This document shows positions 11,751 to 23,165 of a stretch of DNA of 64,000 nucleotides, one piece after another. Below the pieces are notes generated by a model. That model saw only the letters and a list, made by a program, of their open reading frames with translations, had not been told where the DNA came from and did not search any database. Positions within the stretch are counted from its first letter, which is position 1. Each line of letters opens with the position of its first letter. The stretch comes from Ziziphus jujuba. Lineage: Eukaryota > Streptophyta > Magnoliopsida > Rosales > Rhamnaceae. A program made the translations under genes and the position numbers. The stretch lies in the NCBI RefSeq assembly GCF_031755915.1, contig NC_083389.1:13881001-13945000 (forward strand). Reading direction: 5' to 3'.

Positions 11751-12120
11751 TTATTAATAAAGAAATATTCATTACTTTAATGTTCCATCTTTTGACACTG
11801 TACTAAATGATTGTGTTTTAGATGATAATTATTAATGGAATTAAGACGTAGGCTAATAACATAAACATATGTTGTTTTGTTGGTTTAATTACAGAGCATG
11901 CCATAAACCTCCCGATAAGGATATCTGCAAGGTCACCCCGGTGGAAAAACTAACAGCACTAGGCCTCTAAGGGCAGCAAAATTCTGGTACTCCGGGAGGG
12001 ACGAGATGGATTCTGTTGCAAGTTCAAAATCTGGAAATAATGGCACCATTGTTGAAGGTGTGTGTATAACTTTGACTTGCTATATATTTATATGTTACTA
12101 TTATACAACTAGCTATTTAT
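11750..12120 (+). pseudogene. Relic of the small gene's exon 2 and 3' flank
   Basis: The sequence TGTTTTGTTGGTTTAATTACAG (two bases trimmed in reading as a motif, 11873-11894) matches the acceptor region of exon 2 at 1588-1609. The following bases are open in the same phase until TAA at 11968-11970, and a further stretch (TCTGGTACTCCGGGAGGGAC) resembles AGTGGCACTCCAGGCAACAG of copy A. The flank after 12060 (GACTTGCTAT..., ACAACTAGCTATTTATAAAT) resembles 2165-2215. No exon 1 is seen nearby, so this is a third, older and partial copy. Confidence 0.4.
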
Positions 12121-12134
12121 AAATTGTATGTATA

Positions 12135-12180
12135 GTCTCTCTCCTCCCTCTCTCTATCTCTCTCTCTCTCTCTCTCTCTT

Positions 12181-12209
<29 letters not shown>
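12135..12209. repeat. CT microsatellite followed by a run of 29 C
   Basis: C/T-rich DNA ending in (CT)n (about 12160-12180) leads into 29 consecutive C residues at 12181-12209. A C run this long is rare in plant DNA. The minus strand is poly-G and could form G-quadruplexes. Its length is uncertain because such runs are hard to sequence. Confidence 0.85.
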
Positions 12210-12211
<2 letters not shown>

Positions 12212-12424
12212 TCCCCGAGCTTTCATGCATGACTGTGTAGTAGCAATTAATCTTTAGGCCTCAGGAAGAGTAGCAATTTCTGTATAATTAGAGGTCTCTC
12301 AAAAGTAGTGAGTTTGGGATAAAGATGGATAATATTTCTCCATCTGGTTCAGCGTATGCATCTTTTTATTTGATGGAAAGTCATTGATCTAAGAAGTCCT
12401 TAAACAGAATTTGTTGAACAACTG

Positions 12425-12485
12425 GTGTTGATGATGTTGACAGAGATAAGATGAGATCTCTAGGATGCTTTCTCATGATCAGTTA
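12425..12485 (-). pseudogene. Receptor-kinase exon fragment (GKHPGDLISS region)
   Basis: On the minus strand this short stretch matches the part of kinase exon 2 at about 14165-14225 that encodes the GKHPGDLISSLST segment (shared: GATGTTGACAGAGA, GATGAGATCTC, GGATGCTTTC). The rest of the exon is not continuous with it. It is a remnant of an additional tandem kinase copy. Confidence 0.5.
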
Positions 12486-12599
12486 AAATAACTAACATTT
12501 TTCTTAAATTAACATTTCAGTAACTGTAAGTGATACACATGTTTTTCTTAAATTTGAATTGAGAATATTCTATATTCTTGAACAAAAAAAATCTTAATT

Positions 12600-13860
12600 G
12601 TAAGAAGCTACACAATTTGGTTCTCACCGATGTTGATAATTCATCTAAGAATTTGTTAATCTTGGTCTAAATCAAGGCAGGCGGAATTGCAAGGCACGTA
12701 CTTTTGCTTGTGTATTATGGTTTTAGGTGAACTGCTTGATGAACGTTGGAGGCTATATATATGTGTGTGTGTGTGTGTAGCAACATTTTCATTAGAAATA
12801 TATTTAAATTTCTGGGTTTGATCCAGACTGTGGCAATCTATTTATCAGAAACAGAAAAACAATACCTTACTCATGAAGCGATGACATGATTTTAAAAAAA
12901 TAATTAAAAAAAAAAAAAATGAAGAATTGCAAATCTTCAGTATGCCAAAGAGTCGGGATCGAACAGTTTCTTTAATGTAACTGTATGGAGGGGCTTTGAT
13001 AATGATGATGGTAATAAAATTGACAGCTTCTCAGAAACTTGCTTCATAGTTGTGCGAAAGTGTTGAATTTGATGCAGGCATGAAAATGCTGTCTCTGCAG
13101 TGCAGACAGCTTGGTCTTCTAATTGCTTCAATGGAGGTGAGAGACACTCATCTAGCACATCCTTAAGTAGGTTATTGTTGATCAATAAATTAGTTTCATA
13201 TATAGTAAATATTACATTGTTAAATGATTGTGAGTCACAAAACCAAACATAGTGCATATTAAAAAAAAAAAAAAAAAAATTATATCCAGGGAAAAAAAAT
13301 AAATTGTTGTATCTTATCGATCGCACTGTTAGTACTCAAGCAATATAAAAGTTAAATTGAAAAAAGAGAAGAAATTCAACAATTTCAGTTCAAGTGATGA
13401 ATATATACCCATTTCTTCTTGTTAAAAATCAACAATTTGGTTTTTAAAGATGTTGATTATTCATTCAAGAATTTGTTAGTCTTGGTTTAAATCAAAACAG
13501 GGGAATTGCACGGCAAGTAATCATGCTGGTGTGGCTTTGTAGTTATCTAATTGAATATTAACAGTGTGGCTACTTGTAGTGAGCTGACGGTGTGTTGCAT
13601 TTGTCGCTCTCGATTAATTATAAATCAGACACAGCTTTGAGGATATGGTCGTGAGCATGTATTATAAGAGATATTAACATTGGTAGTTTTGAGAATTTTC
13701 AGTAAACCGCTATGAGGATAGGAGGCTATTTATTAATATATAACCTTCTTTTATCAGCTATTTTATCAACATTTTGATTAGAAATATATTTGGATTTGTG
13801 TGTTTGATACGGAATATGAAAATCTATATTAGAAACAGAAAAACAATACCAAGCAACGAC
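12600..13860. repeat. Tandemly duplicated 3' flank of the receptor kinase
   Basis: About 12600-12720 matches 13420-13520 (ACAATTTGGTT, AAGAATTTGTTA, GGTTTAAATCAA types). About 12780-13170 matches 13765-14160, including the ACAGAAAAACAATACC segment, an A-run and the terminal kinase exon. The relation points to a former tandem array of kinase genes whose 5' parts were lost. Confidence 0.6.
12937..13170 (-). pseudogene. Decayed terminal exon of a second receptor kinase
   Basis: The minus strand encodes a relative of the last about 78 residues of the kinase below (LLKDVLDECLSPP..., KQVSEKLSILLPS, KLFDPDSLAY and a stop). The kinase core upstream of it is absent: the open frame runs instead into unrelated Phe-rich sequence. 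Cys and Thr replacements at conserved positions (for example the usual RPTMKQVS stretch reads RTTMKQVS) fit relaxed selection. It is a truncated pseudogene. Confidence 0.8.
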
Positions 13861-13917
13861 ATGGAAGAGGGGAAAAAAAAAAAAAAAAAAAAAAAAAACT
13901 GAAGAATTTGAAATTCT

Positions 13918-16900
13918 TCAGTATATCAGAGTTTCGGGATCAAACAGTTTCTCTAATGTAATTGCATGAAAGGGCTCTGATGATGGTGATGGTAATAAAA
14001 TTGATAGCTTCTGAGAAACTTGCTTCATAGTTGGCCGAAGCTGTGGAATTTGATGCAGGCATGAAAATGCTATTTCTGCAATGCAGACAACTTGGTCTTC
14101 TAAGTGCTTCCATGGAGGTGAGAGACGTTCATCTAATACATCCTTAAGTAGAATCTGATCAGCGACCGCTAATGGAGATGTTGACAGAGACGAGATGAGA
14201 TCTCCTGGATGCTTTCCCATAATCACTTCCAATGTCACAATTCCGAAGCTGTACACATCACTCTTTTCATTTACTTCCATTGTATAAGAAAGCTCTGCAG
14301 ATAATATATGTTCAAGTTAGTAATCTTTTGCTAATTTTTTTTTTTTTTAAATGTATCATTTCTGTAATTAAAATGTTATAAATGGAATGGAGACAATATG
14401 AGCTAGCCTGGTTGCAACTGAGTAACAAAAGAAGCATTCTGGTTGCAACAGAGTAACAAAAGATGCATTGTGGATCACTATTGAAAGCCAAGTTGTTGGA
14501 GAAACTTACCTGGAGCTGAGTATCCAAAAGTTCCTGCAAATGAAGTCCAATTTGATGAGCCGGGATGCAAATTTATAGCTGAACCAAAGTCAGAAATACA
14601 AGCTTCATATTCTGCATCCAACAGAACATTCTTGCTTGATATGTCTCTATGAACTATAGCAGGACAACACTCGTGGTGCAAATAGGAGATGGCATTGGCT
14701 AAACCTATGACACTATTCACTCTTGTAGTCCACCCCAATTCCTTCGCCTTTACATTATCTCTTAGTATCTTAAATAAGCTTCCCCTTTCCATGAACTCAT
14801 ACACCAAAAACGAGTATCTAGTATGCGAACAAAATCCAAAAAGCTTAATGATATTTCTGTGGCGTACTTTTGTCAACATGCTAGTCTCACTATCAAAAGC
14901 TTCCTTACTGGCCCGCCCACCATTTTCATGGAACTTTTTCACTGCAACAACTTGACCGGTTGACAACAGTGTTTTATAAACACTTCCATTCCCTCCAACC
15001 CCAATGCAATATTTGGGGTCAAAGTTCTCTGTGGCTTCAACTATTTCTTCATGAACCCTTTTCCCATCATGATTCCATGCTGCAAAGAAAATTTCAGTTT
15101 TTATTTCCTTTGGTTGTTCATCCACAATCTTCTCTCCTTTTTGGCGACTAAAAAGTATCCCAGCAATGATTAACAAAACAATTATAGTGCCAGAGATAGA
15201 CACTATAACTGAAATTACAACAGGAATGATGTTTTTCTTTCCGCGAACAGGACATGACTTCAAACTAGTGTTGTTGCCGCACAAGCCTTTATTATTTTGC
15301 AGTGCTGCTGCTGGGGCCTCGGTGAAGGCTTTGATGTCTGGGAGAGGTCCATATAATTGATTGAAAGATACATCAATAGATGACAAGCTTTCCATTTCTT
15401 TGAACTTGGATGGTATTAAGCCAGAGAGCATATTGTGAGACAGGTTAAATGTTTCCAACAACTTCAACTCATGCAGCTCCTCAGGCAAGCCTCCTGCAAG
15501 AAAATTGTGACTTACATCCAGAGTTAGGAGAGATTCCAAACGCCCAATCTGGAATGGAACATTCCCACTTAGTCTGTTCATTCTCAAGTTCAAGTGCCTC
15601 AGTTTTGAGCACTGTCCCAAATGAACAGGGATCGATCCATTTAGTTTGTTGGATGCAAGTTCCAGGATCTCAAGGTTTGACAACAATCCAATTTCTGCAG
15701 GAACTTGCCCAGAAATTGTATTGTTGTTCAAGTTGAGCTCGAATAAGAATTTTAGATGTCCCAACTCGTTTGGAATTTTCCCTTCTAGAAGATTGGAAGA
15801 GAGGTCAAGTACACGCAACTCGGTAGCTTTCCCAAGTCCAGGATGTAGCTCACCTGAAACTTTATTGTTCGAGAGGTTCAACAAAGTGAGTTTATGACAT
15901 TGTCCCCAGTTTCCGCCAATCTTTCCCACAAATTTGTTGTTGCTTAAGTCAATACGGCTTAAGTTTGGGTATATCCCGAACTCTTCTGATATATTTCCTG
16001 TTAGCAAATTACATTCAAGTGAAACTGCGGCCAAAGTACTGCAATTTCTCAAGGTTTTTGGAATGGAACCTCTAAAATTGTTACGGGCTGCTACAAACCA
16101 TGTAAGCTTTCCATTGAGACAAATATTTTCGGGAAGGAATCCAGACAAGTTGTTGCTGTCAAATTGCAGCGTCTCCAGCTCGGTAAGATTGTTCAATAAT
16201 ACTTGAGGAATGGAACCATTCAAGTAGTTGTCCGCTAAACTTAAGAATGTAAGGTTTTTGAGCTTCCCAATGGATGCAGGGATTGACCCAACAAGATAGT
16301 TGTCATCAAAGGAGAGACTAACAAGAGATTCAAGTTGTCCTACTTCTTGAGGGATGTATCCATTTATATGGTTTCGGCCGAGGTTTAGCATGGTTAACAT
16401 GCTCAAGTTTCCAATGGATACAGGGATTGAGCCAGTCACTTGGGTTGCATACAAAGAAAGAACATCGAGAGATCTAAGTTGTCCTATTTCTTGTGGGATG
16501 CATCCAGAAATATTGTTCTCACCAAGGCTTAGTGTGGTTAACATGGTCAGGTTTCCAATGGATACAGGGATTGAACCAGTCAGATGGTTTTTTTCCAAAA
16601 CAAGCTTAACGAGAGATTTAAGCTGTCCGATTTCTTGAGGGATGGATCCGGAAATTTCATTGCCATCCAGAAAAAGGTATTCTAAACTTGTTAATAGCCG
16701 TATTCCAGATGGAATATATCCGGATAGATGATTTCGACCCAAGTCAAGGTAGGTGAGCCTAGAAAGCTCACTAATATGGGATGGGATACCTCCATAAAGG
16801 CTGTTGTTATATAGATCAAGGGTGAGTAAGTTGGGAAATGATGAGAAGCTGAAGTTATCAAGCGTACCTTGAAGATGACTGCTGCTAATGTTTATACCAA

Positions 16901-17276
16901 CAACACTTCCTGCCTTGTTACAAGTGATTCCAAACCATTTGCAGGGGCTGCCACCTCCAATATTGAAGTTGTAAGAAGAATTTGTTGAAGATGATGACGA
17001 GTTCTGAGGAGGTAGAGGACTCCATGAGCGTAGAAGAACAGAATCTGTTGGACTATCAAGGCCGTCCTTCCATTTGAGAAGGGCCTCCATTTCCTTTCCT
17101 TCTTGTGCAATTGCTTCTGAAAAGGAAGGAGCCAGAAAAATGATGATGATGATGATGATAACAGAAGTGAATAAGACTAACCTTCCAATCTTCTTGGTGA
17201 TTAACATCTTGAGTAATGGTTCCATATTTAGATAATGATGGATGGAAAAAAGGTTGAGGAAGACTAATATTTGCAA
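13918..17276 (-). CDS. LRR receptor-like kinase, MIK2/At4g08850-like
   Basis: Plasma-membrane receptor kinase. Exon 1 is 17276-14510 and exon 2 is 14294-13918. The donor is CCAG|GTAAGT and the acceptor CTGCAG|AG, restoring SAPEL and giving 1047 residues if the first ATG is used. Order: signal segment (about 24-55), N-terminal cap with SPCKWFGITC (110-119), roughly 22 LRRs (about 125-650), membrane helix (683-710), and kinase from about 755 with a GVGGNGSVYK loop (759-768), VAVK lysine 780, HRD 876-878 and DFG 896-898. Kinase catalytic residues are all present. The first ATG lies only about 35 bases from the likely TATA box, so Met18 (17225) or Met24 (17207) is the likelier start. The family (LRR-XII, MIK2-like) acts in peptide or danger perception; the ligand here is unknown. 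Decayed relatives lie just downstream at 12425-13170. Confidence 0.9.
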
Positions 17277-17310
17277 ATTACTTCCTTAACCGTGGATTCT
17301 TCCAAAACTT

Positions 17311-17320
17311 TATTATATAG
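17311..17320 (-). promoter_or_regulatory. Probable TATA box of the receptor kinase
   Basis: The minus strand reads CTATATAATA here, about 35 bases upstream of the first in-frame ATG (17276) and about 86 upstream of the ATG at 17225. Plant transcription usually starts about 30 bases after the TATA box, so the second ATG is the more comfortable start. Confidence 0.45.
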
Positions 17321-17329
17321 TTTGAAGGT

Positions 17330-20137
17330 ATAATGGTCTTCATGCTCCAAAACAGAGCTAAAAAAAATAAAAATAAAAATAAAAGCTTGTGGTCTAGAGT
17401 CGAGAGTGGTTCACAAAAATTAATCTGTTGGATAGCCCATGCCAATATTATTCTTCATTAAATATTATATTCATAACCCCATTTGATAACTGAAAAGATA
17501 GAAAGGATTATTTTATTATATTTTTTAATATGAAAATTGGAATTTTATAGATCAATTAGAAACACTTCTTTCACAACTACCGCAAAATTATGATTAATAT
17601 ATAGGGAAAGAAAATATTTCTAGAGAGTGTTATGTATACTGTTATTAATATAAAAAGACTAATCTAATATTATATATATTTATTTGAAACAGAGAGAAGG
17701 AATGGAATTCAATTTTTTTCTGAGTCCTTCTTTAATAAGAAAAGATAAGAGGGTGTCTATGACTACTTTAGTTGTAATGCAGCTAAATAATTTTGACTGT
17801 TAACTAATGATGTGCTGAAGCTACTAATTAGTTGGTCAAGTAAATGATTTTAAATTCATCCGTGGGAATTTCGTATTATTTCTGTACTTTAATGGTGTTT
17901 AATGGTCGTACTTGACTTTTTAAGTCCACCATATTTAAATTAATGACTTTTTGTTGATACCTTGCCGAAGCAGCCGTCGTATTATTTAACTATTTCTATA
18001 TCAGAAAGAATGCTCAGCAAAGTATGTTTAAACAACCTTATTTGGTGAATGTCTCTTGCTCAATATTATGTTTAAACAACCTAATTTGGTGAATGTCTCT
18101 TGCTATACCTTGTGGCTATGGTTTTTCCATATACCTTGTGTTTGTAGTCGATGTTTGTTGATTTTCTAGTAAGTATGGCACCACAGTGCTATGGCGAAGG
18201 CTTTTAGCAAGACTTCTGATTAAATTAGTATTAGAGGACGATTTTTGATTGAGACTGACTGTGATTCTTAATCCGTGAAGGGCTTAGATCTGTTCTTTAG
18301 CTTAAGTTTGGGTCCTTTTGGGTTCTTCTTGTTTGAGAACTAAGTTAGATCACCTTGGATCATGTAAAGCTTCAAAAGTGTACCTGATCACAAATTCAAT
18401 AATACCACAACAACAATCTAGGAGCATAGCAAAGTGAAAGAACACATAAATAAAAGAGAGTGAGAGCAAAATCCCTAACAAGTTCTGAAAAGCATTTTTA
18501 ACAACCCATAAATGATTTATTTTGGAAATAAATAAAGGAATATAATTGTTTATAGAGAAAGATTGTATTTAGCAAAAAAAGCATTTTGAAGAAAAGTTGT
18601 AGAGATGCATAAAACATAAGCAAGTTTATTGAGTTGAAGAGGAAAAGTCTTGAGAAGCCCAAAGACCAGATCCTCCCCCCACTTTTAGTGAAAAACATTT
18701 TTATTTAGATAGACCAACCTCTCAACTCTCCTTCCTCATTTTATCCAAAAACAACATTATAACCTGGCGGATCTTTATAAGACTTTACTTTTCTAAAGCA
18801 TACTTTTGAACAACTTATGGACAATAAACATGGTCTTTCCTTTTGGTAAAGCCCACTGGTTCACCCTCAAAGAAGAAAGAATGATTTAACTTGAAATAAC
18901 AAAGATCACCTTAAAGTATGGTTAGCGTTGGATTACCCAAAGGAAACAAGAAACTTTGATAGAAAGGTTGGTTTATGGGAGATCGTGAGCACATTTGTTT
19001 ATCCTCACTATGAGAAACCACTCCTCACTCCTTTTGAAAATTTACTTATTCAAGGACTCCCGCTTGTAAAAGTTGCTCAAGATGGTAACATGTAAACTAG
19101 CTAGCAAGTAAATGAAAATATTATAAAACAAATTTCAAGCTTAATAACTTTTTGGGCTTGTTTAAAAGAAATGGGCCGTCAATAAAAACTACTCAGAGCC
19201 TCATATCATTTGTTTTTAATCATTAGCTATCAGACACTCCTAAATGGACCAGCCTGATACAAAACAAATGGGTTAACCCCTATTATGACTTTGTGTCAAC
19301 CATTCCAGTCCCCATTTATGGGCCTAATTAAAGTAGTTTGGGTCTACTCGCCACTTTAATTTGGGTTGAATTAGTTATTGGGCATATTAGATTTACGATA
19401 ACAAATTTGACCATTAAAAATTAGGAAACCAAAGCCAAACCAAAGAGGATTATAAACAGAGATTTGTAAATTATTGGAAGGGACTTTTGGGATGGCGGGA
19501 AACCCAGGAAAATGTGCAAGGAGACATGGAATGGAGAAAAGATGAAATCCGAAAATGGAATTTGATCATTGTTCTTCAAATTCTCTAGTTTCTTATCCTT
19601 CTTTCTCAATACCATATAATATGTTTAGAATTTTATTTAATTTCATGATGTTCTAAATTCTAAATTTCTTTTCTAAGGCTATGATGTAGCCAGATTATAA
19701 TTACTTGAATTACTTTCTAATTTCAATGAATTGATGTTTTATTGCATATTTATGTTAGGTGTTTTATTATGCCCCTAATGTTTGTGATTGTTTGGCCATC
19801 AATTGTATAATTCATGATTTGATTTGAGACTGGGAAGTGATAGTTGAATTAGATCTTAAGAAATGCATATGATTATGATAAACTATAGATATGAGATTTT
19901 ATAAAACATAGTTGACATGTTTATTGAGTTCTAATAAATTCATAGTAATGTGGAAATAAATAGCAACAAAACACAAATATATTTGGACAACACCACTCAA
20001 AGCAAGAAGAAATTAGCACATTAGTACACATATACACTTCAAACGGAGGAAGGTCTCAGCAAAGTACAAGCAACGGAGGAGAGAACTTGTTTTTTCAATA
20101 TAAACTTTCAACACCTGATTTTTATATATATATTTAT

Positions 20138-20169
<32 letters not shown>

Positions 20170-20560
20170 TTTAATGCACCAGACGGGATGGCTTTCACAC
20201 CATCAAGGGGTAGATTTTTCTAGAACTTAATTTTGACCTTACATTTGTCCATATCTTTTGCCATTCGACAAAGTTAAGTTAACTAGAGTTAAATTTACAC
20301 ACCCACGGTAATTTTTGTTTAGTGAAGGAAAACACATTGATATTAACAAATATTATTTAATATCATATTTATAGTTACTTTTTAATAAATTTTAATATAT
20401 TATCGTATTAAATTCAAATTCCCTGGAAAAGACGTACATCCAAGCTAATGCCTCTCCTCGTGAAGAAATAGACGCCTTGACTTATACTCTTGCCTTTTAA
20501 AATAATGATCCCTAGCATTTTCCTTTTTTTTTTTTTTTTTTTTTTATTATATACAATTAC
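17330..20560. other. Gene-poor AT-rich DNA
   Basis: No convincing gene. A 38-bp unit containing GTTTAAACAACC and TTTGGTGAATGTCTCTTGCT is tandemly repeated at about 18022-18060 and 18067-18105. The stretch 18150-19420 has a more even base composition and may be an old element remnant, but I see neither termini nor coding motifs. A (TAT/ATT)n run lies at 20128-20170 and a T-run at about 20526-20545. Confidence 0.5.
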
Positions 20561-20589
20561 AGTGAAAACAAACTTATCTTAACCGCATT

Positions 20590-20980
20590 TTGGATAACAG
20601 TAAAATTAATAGAAATCTAATTTTTTTTCAAAAAGTGATATATTTTTTTTTAAATATTTATTGTAAGGTGGAAAAATATGGATTTGGAAAATTAGATTTT
20701 CATTAATATAGAAAAATATATGAAAAAGTTGTTTCATCTATAAAATATGTCATTTTGAAAATCTTAGACAAAATAATTTTATATTTTTTTAAAATACATA
20801 TTGTCCTTAATTTATTATATAATATTAAATTTAATTACTTATAAGATCTAATTTTCTTATTACTCACTAGACATATCAAAAAAAAAATTAATTTTCAGAA
20901 AACTAAATCGTAGGAACTAAATCCAGAAATCAATTTGCTTCTCAACTTTTACATTTTACAAACTAAACCTAAAAGAAATA
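20590..20980. repeat. Dispersed repeat, copy 1 of a pair
   Basis: Aligns with 22828-23165 over its whole length in the same orientation. Shared landmarks are TTTGGATAA, GAAATCTAATTTTTTT, GTCATTTTGA, CCTTAATTTATTATA, TTAAATTTAATTAC and the CTCAACTTT end. There is no ORF. The unit is probably a non-autonomous element of unknown class. Confidence 0.55.
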
Positions 20981-21781
20981 TCTCTTTTATCTCTTCATTA
21001 CACTCTACAAAATGACAAAATAAAAAATACATTTATATCCAAAATGAGTAAAGATGAGTAGAGTTTTAAAAAATTTCTATAATTTTTTTATATGTACAAA
21101 TGAGAAGTAAATTGTGTTCTTAATTAAAAAAATGATAAATAAATTGTGGTATGTGCTTTTATAAATCATTCATCCTTTGAAAAATTTCAACATGTATATA
21201 TCTAACACAGAAATTATTTAAAACTTAAAATTTTGGATTGCTTTATTATTACAAGTACGTTTCAAATGAACTTTGATTATATTCTGTTAATGTACCTTCT
21301 CTTTTTACTATCTAATCTTATCAGTACGATTTTCGATTCCACAATGTTAGAAAAAGTTCATATTAATTTTATAACCATAATCTTTGAAAAGAGAAATAAA
21401 ATATTTATGGCAAGTTTTTATGCTCTAAATTACTGTAAAGACCTAGACGTCAATATGATATATATATATATATATAGCGTTTTACGTGTAAGTACAATGA
21501 TTTATACGTTTTTTTGTAATATATATTTTTTAAAAAAGAAAAAAACTTATGCTCAGTAATGCGACATATATTAAAATGTTTATCAAAATTATTTATTAAA
21601 TAATACTTATTAAAATATTATTAATTAACATAGTTATATAATTTAAACATGAAAAAGTAAATTTTTAAATTAATAAATGAATTAAAAAAATAATTAAATA
21701 TTATCATATCATCTACTACATCATTTAGTAAAAAAATTTGATCAACATTTTGGTAAAGCTAGCATTGTTATTATACAAAAG

Positions 21782-22143
21782 GGTTAATTACACTTTAGTA
21801 TCCCATACTTTGATCATTTTGTAAATTTGGCTTTTAAATTTAAAATGTTTCATATTAGATCCTCAATTTATAATTTATTTCATATTTCAATTTCCAGACT
21901 AACTAACAAAAGGTTTAAAAATTTAGTAGTTTTATCATTGATCAAATTTTTTTTTCCCTCATATTGGTATTCAATTGAAAAAACTAATTAATTTTCTCAA
22001 TATAAATTTTTTATTAGTCAATTTGATAATTGAGGGCCTAATATAAAATAAATTATAAATTCAGGATCCAATATGAAACATTTCAAATTTAAATATTCAA
22101 TGTGCAATTATACTAAAGTACAAGATACTAAAATGCAATTAAT
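21782..22143. mobile_element. Foldback (MITE-like) element
   Basis: The left terminus GGTTAATTACACTTTAGTATC is an inverted match (a few mismatches) of the right terminus GATACTAAAATGCAATTAATT. Inner segments mirror each other (AAATTTAAAATGTTTCATAT and ATATGAAACATTTCAAATTT). It is non-coding. It belongs to the same family as 2391-2799 and 29175-29612. Confidence 0.65.
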
Positions 22144-22827
22144 TTTATGTAAAAATTATATATATTGTTTCACATAAAATATTAATATCATATGATGATA
22201 TTTTTTTAATTAGTTTAATAATATTGATGAAAAATAAAAAATAAAAAATTTAAAGCTTTGCCCCCACAACCTAGAAATCTTGACTCCGCCCCTAATTGAT
22301 GGAGTCTACTTTGGCTGGCTGCTAATAAACTAGTGCATTGAATATACAGATTTGTTTACTTTCGTCTCTTCTTCAACTACCATTTTATCTAATTTAATCA
22401 CCCACCTAATTAATTGACAATTACAGTAACTAGTTTATAATTTTTTCTATTTTTATTTTTCAAGTACGTGTTTGTTTTTCTCGGCAACTTGATAATATTG
22501 AAGTAATCATGCACATACAATGTAATAATAATAAGAAGAAGAATAAAAGGAGGAAGAAGAAGAAGGAATTTAAAGGCATCATGAACATGCATTCATGAAG
22601 CTCAGTGATATTTACCCAAAAAAAGAAGTTGAGTGATAAGATATTGGACCCAAGTTAAGAAAGGAATGTATCTATATATGTTCCCCAATGTTATGTTTCT
22701 TTCTTTTTCTTTTCTTTTTTTTTTCTTTTTTCTTTTTCAATCAATCATTTATTAATATGTGACAAGCTCGGAACATTCATTGTTGGCCATGTGGAAATAA
22801 TTGAGCCCTTCCCCTTACGGCATACAT

Positions 22828-23165
22828 GTTTGGATAAAAATAAAGTTAGTGAGAATCTAATTTTTTTAGAAAAGTCATAATTTTATTTTGTGGATCCAAA
22901 TAATTAGATTTCCACTTATGTAGGAAAATATGTGGAAAAGTTGTTCCCACATATGTAGATGTCATTTTGAGAATCTTAAAGAAAATAGTTTCGAAATTTT
23001 TTTAAAATACATATTTATCCTTAATTTATTATACAATATTAAATTTAATTACGAATTCCAACTTTTCTATTACTTATCAAATAAATCAAGAGAAAAATTA
23101 ATTCTCAGAGAACTAAATCCTGAAAATCATTTTCCCTCTCAACTTTGACACTTCTTAAACTGGAC
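22828..23165. repeat. Dispersed repeat, copy 2 of a pair
   Basis: Same-strand relative of 20590-20980, with scattered substitutions and small indels. No target-site duplication could be fixed by eye because the flanks are A/T-rich. Confidence 0.55.

Noticed and set aside
14689..16638. Plus-strand ORFs antisense to the receptor kinase
   Set aside because: Shadows of the LRR repeat periodicity on the other strand; no independent signals.
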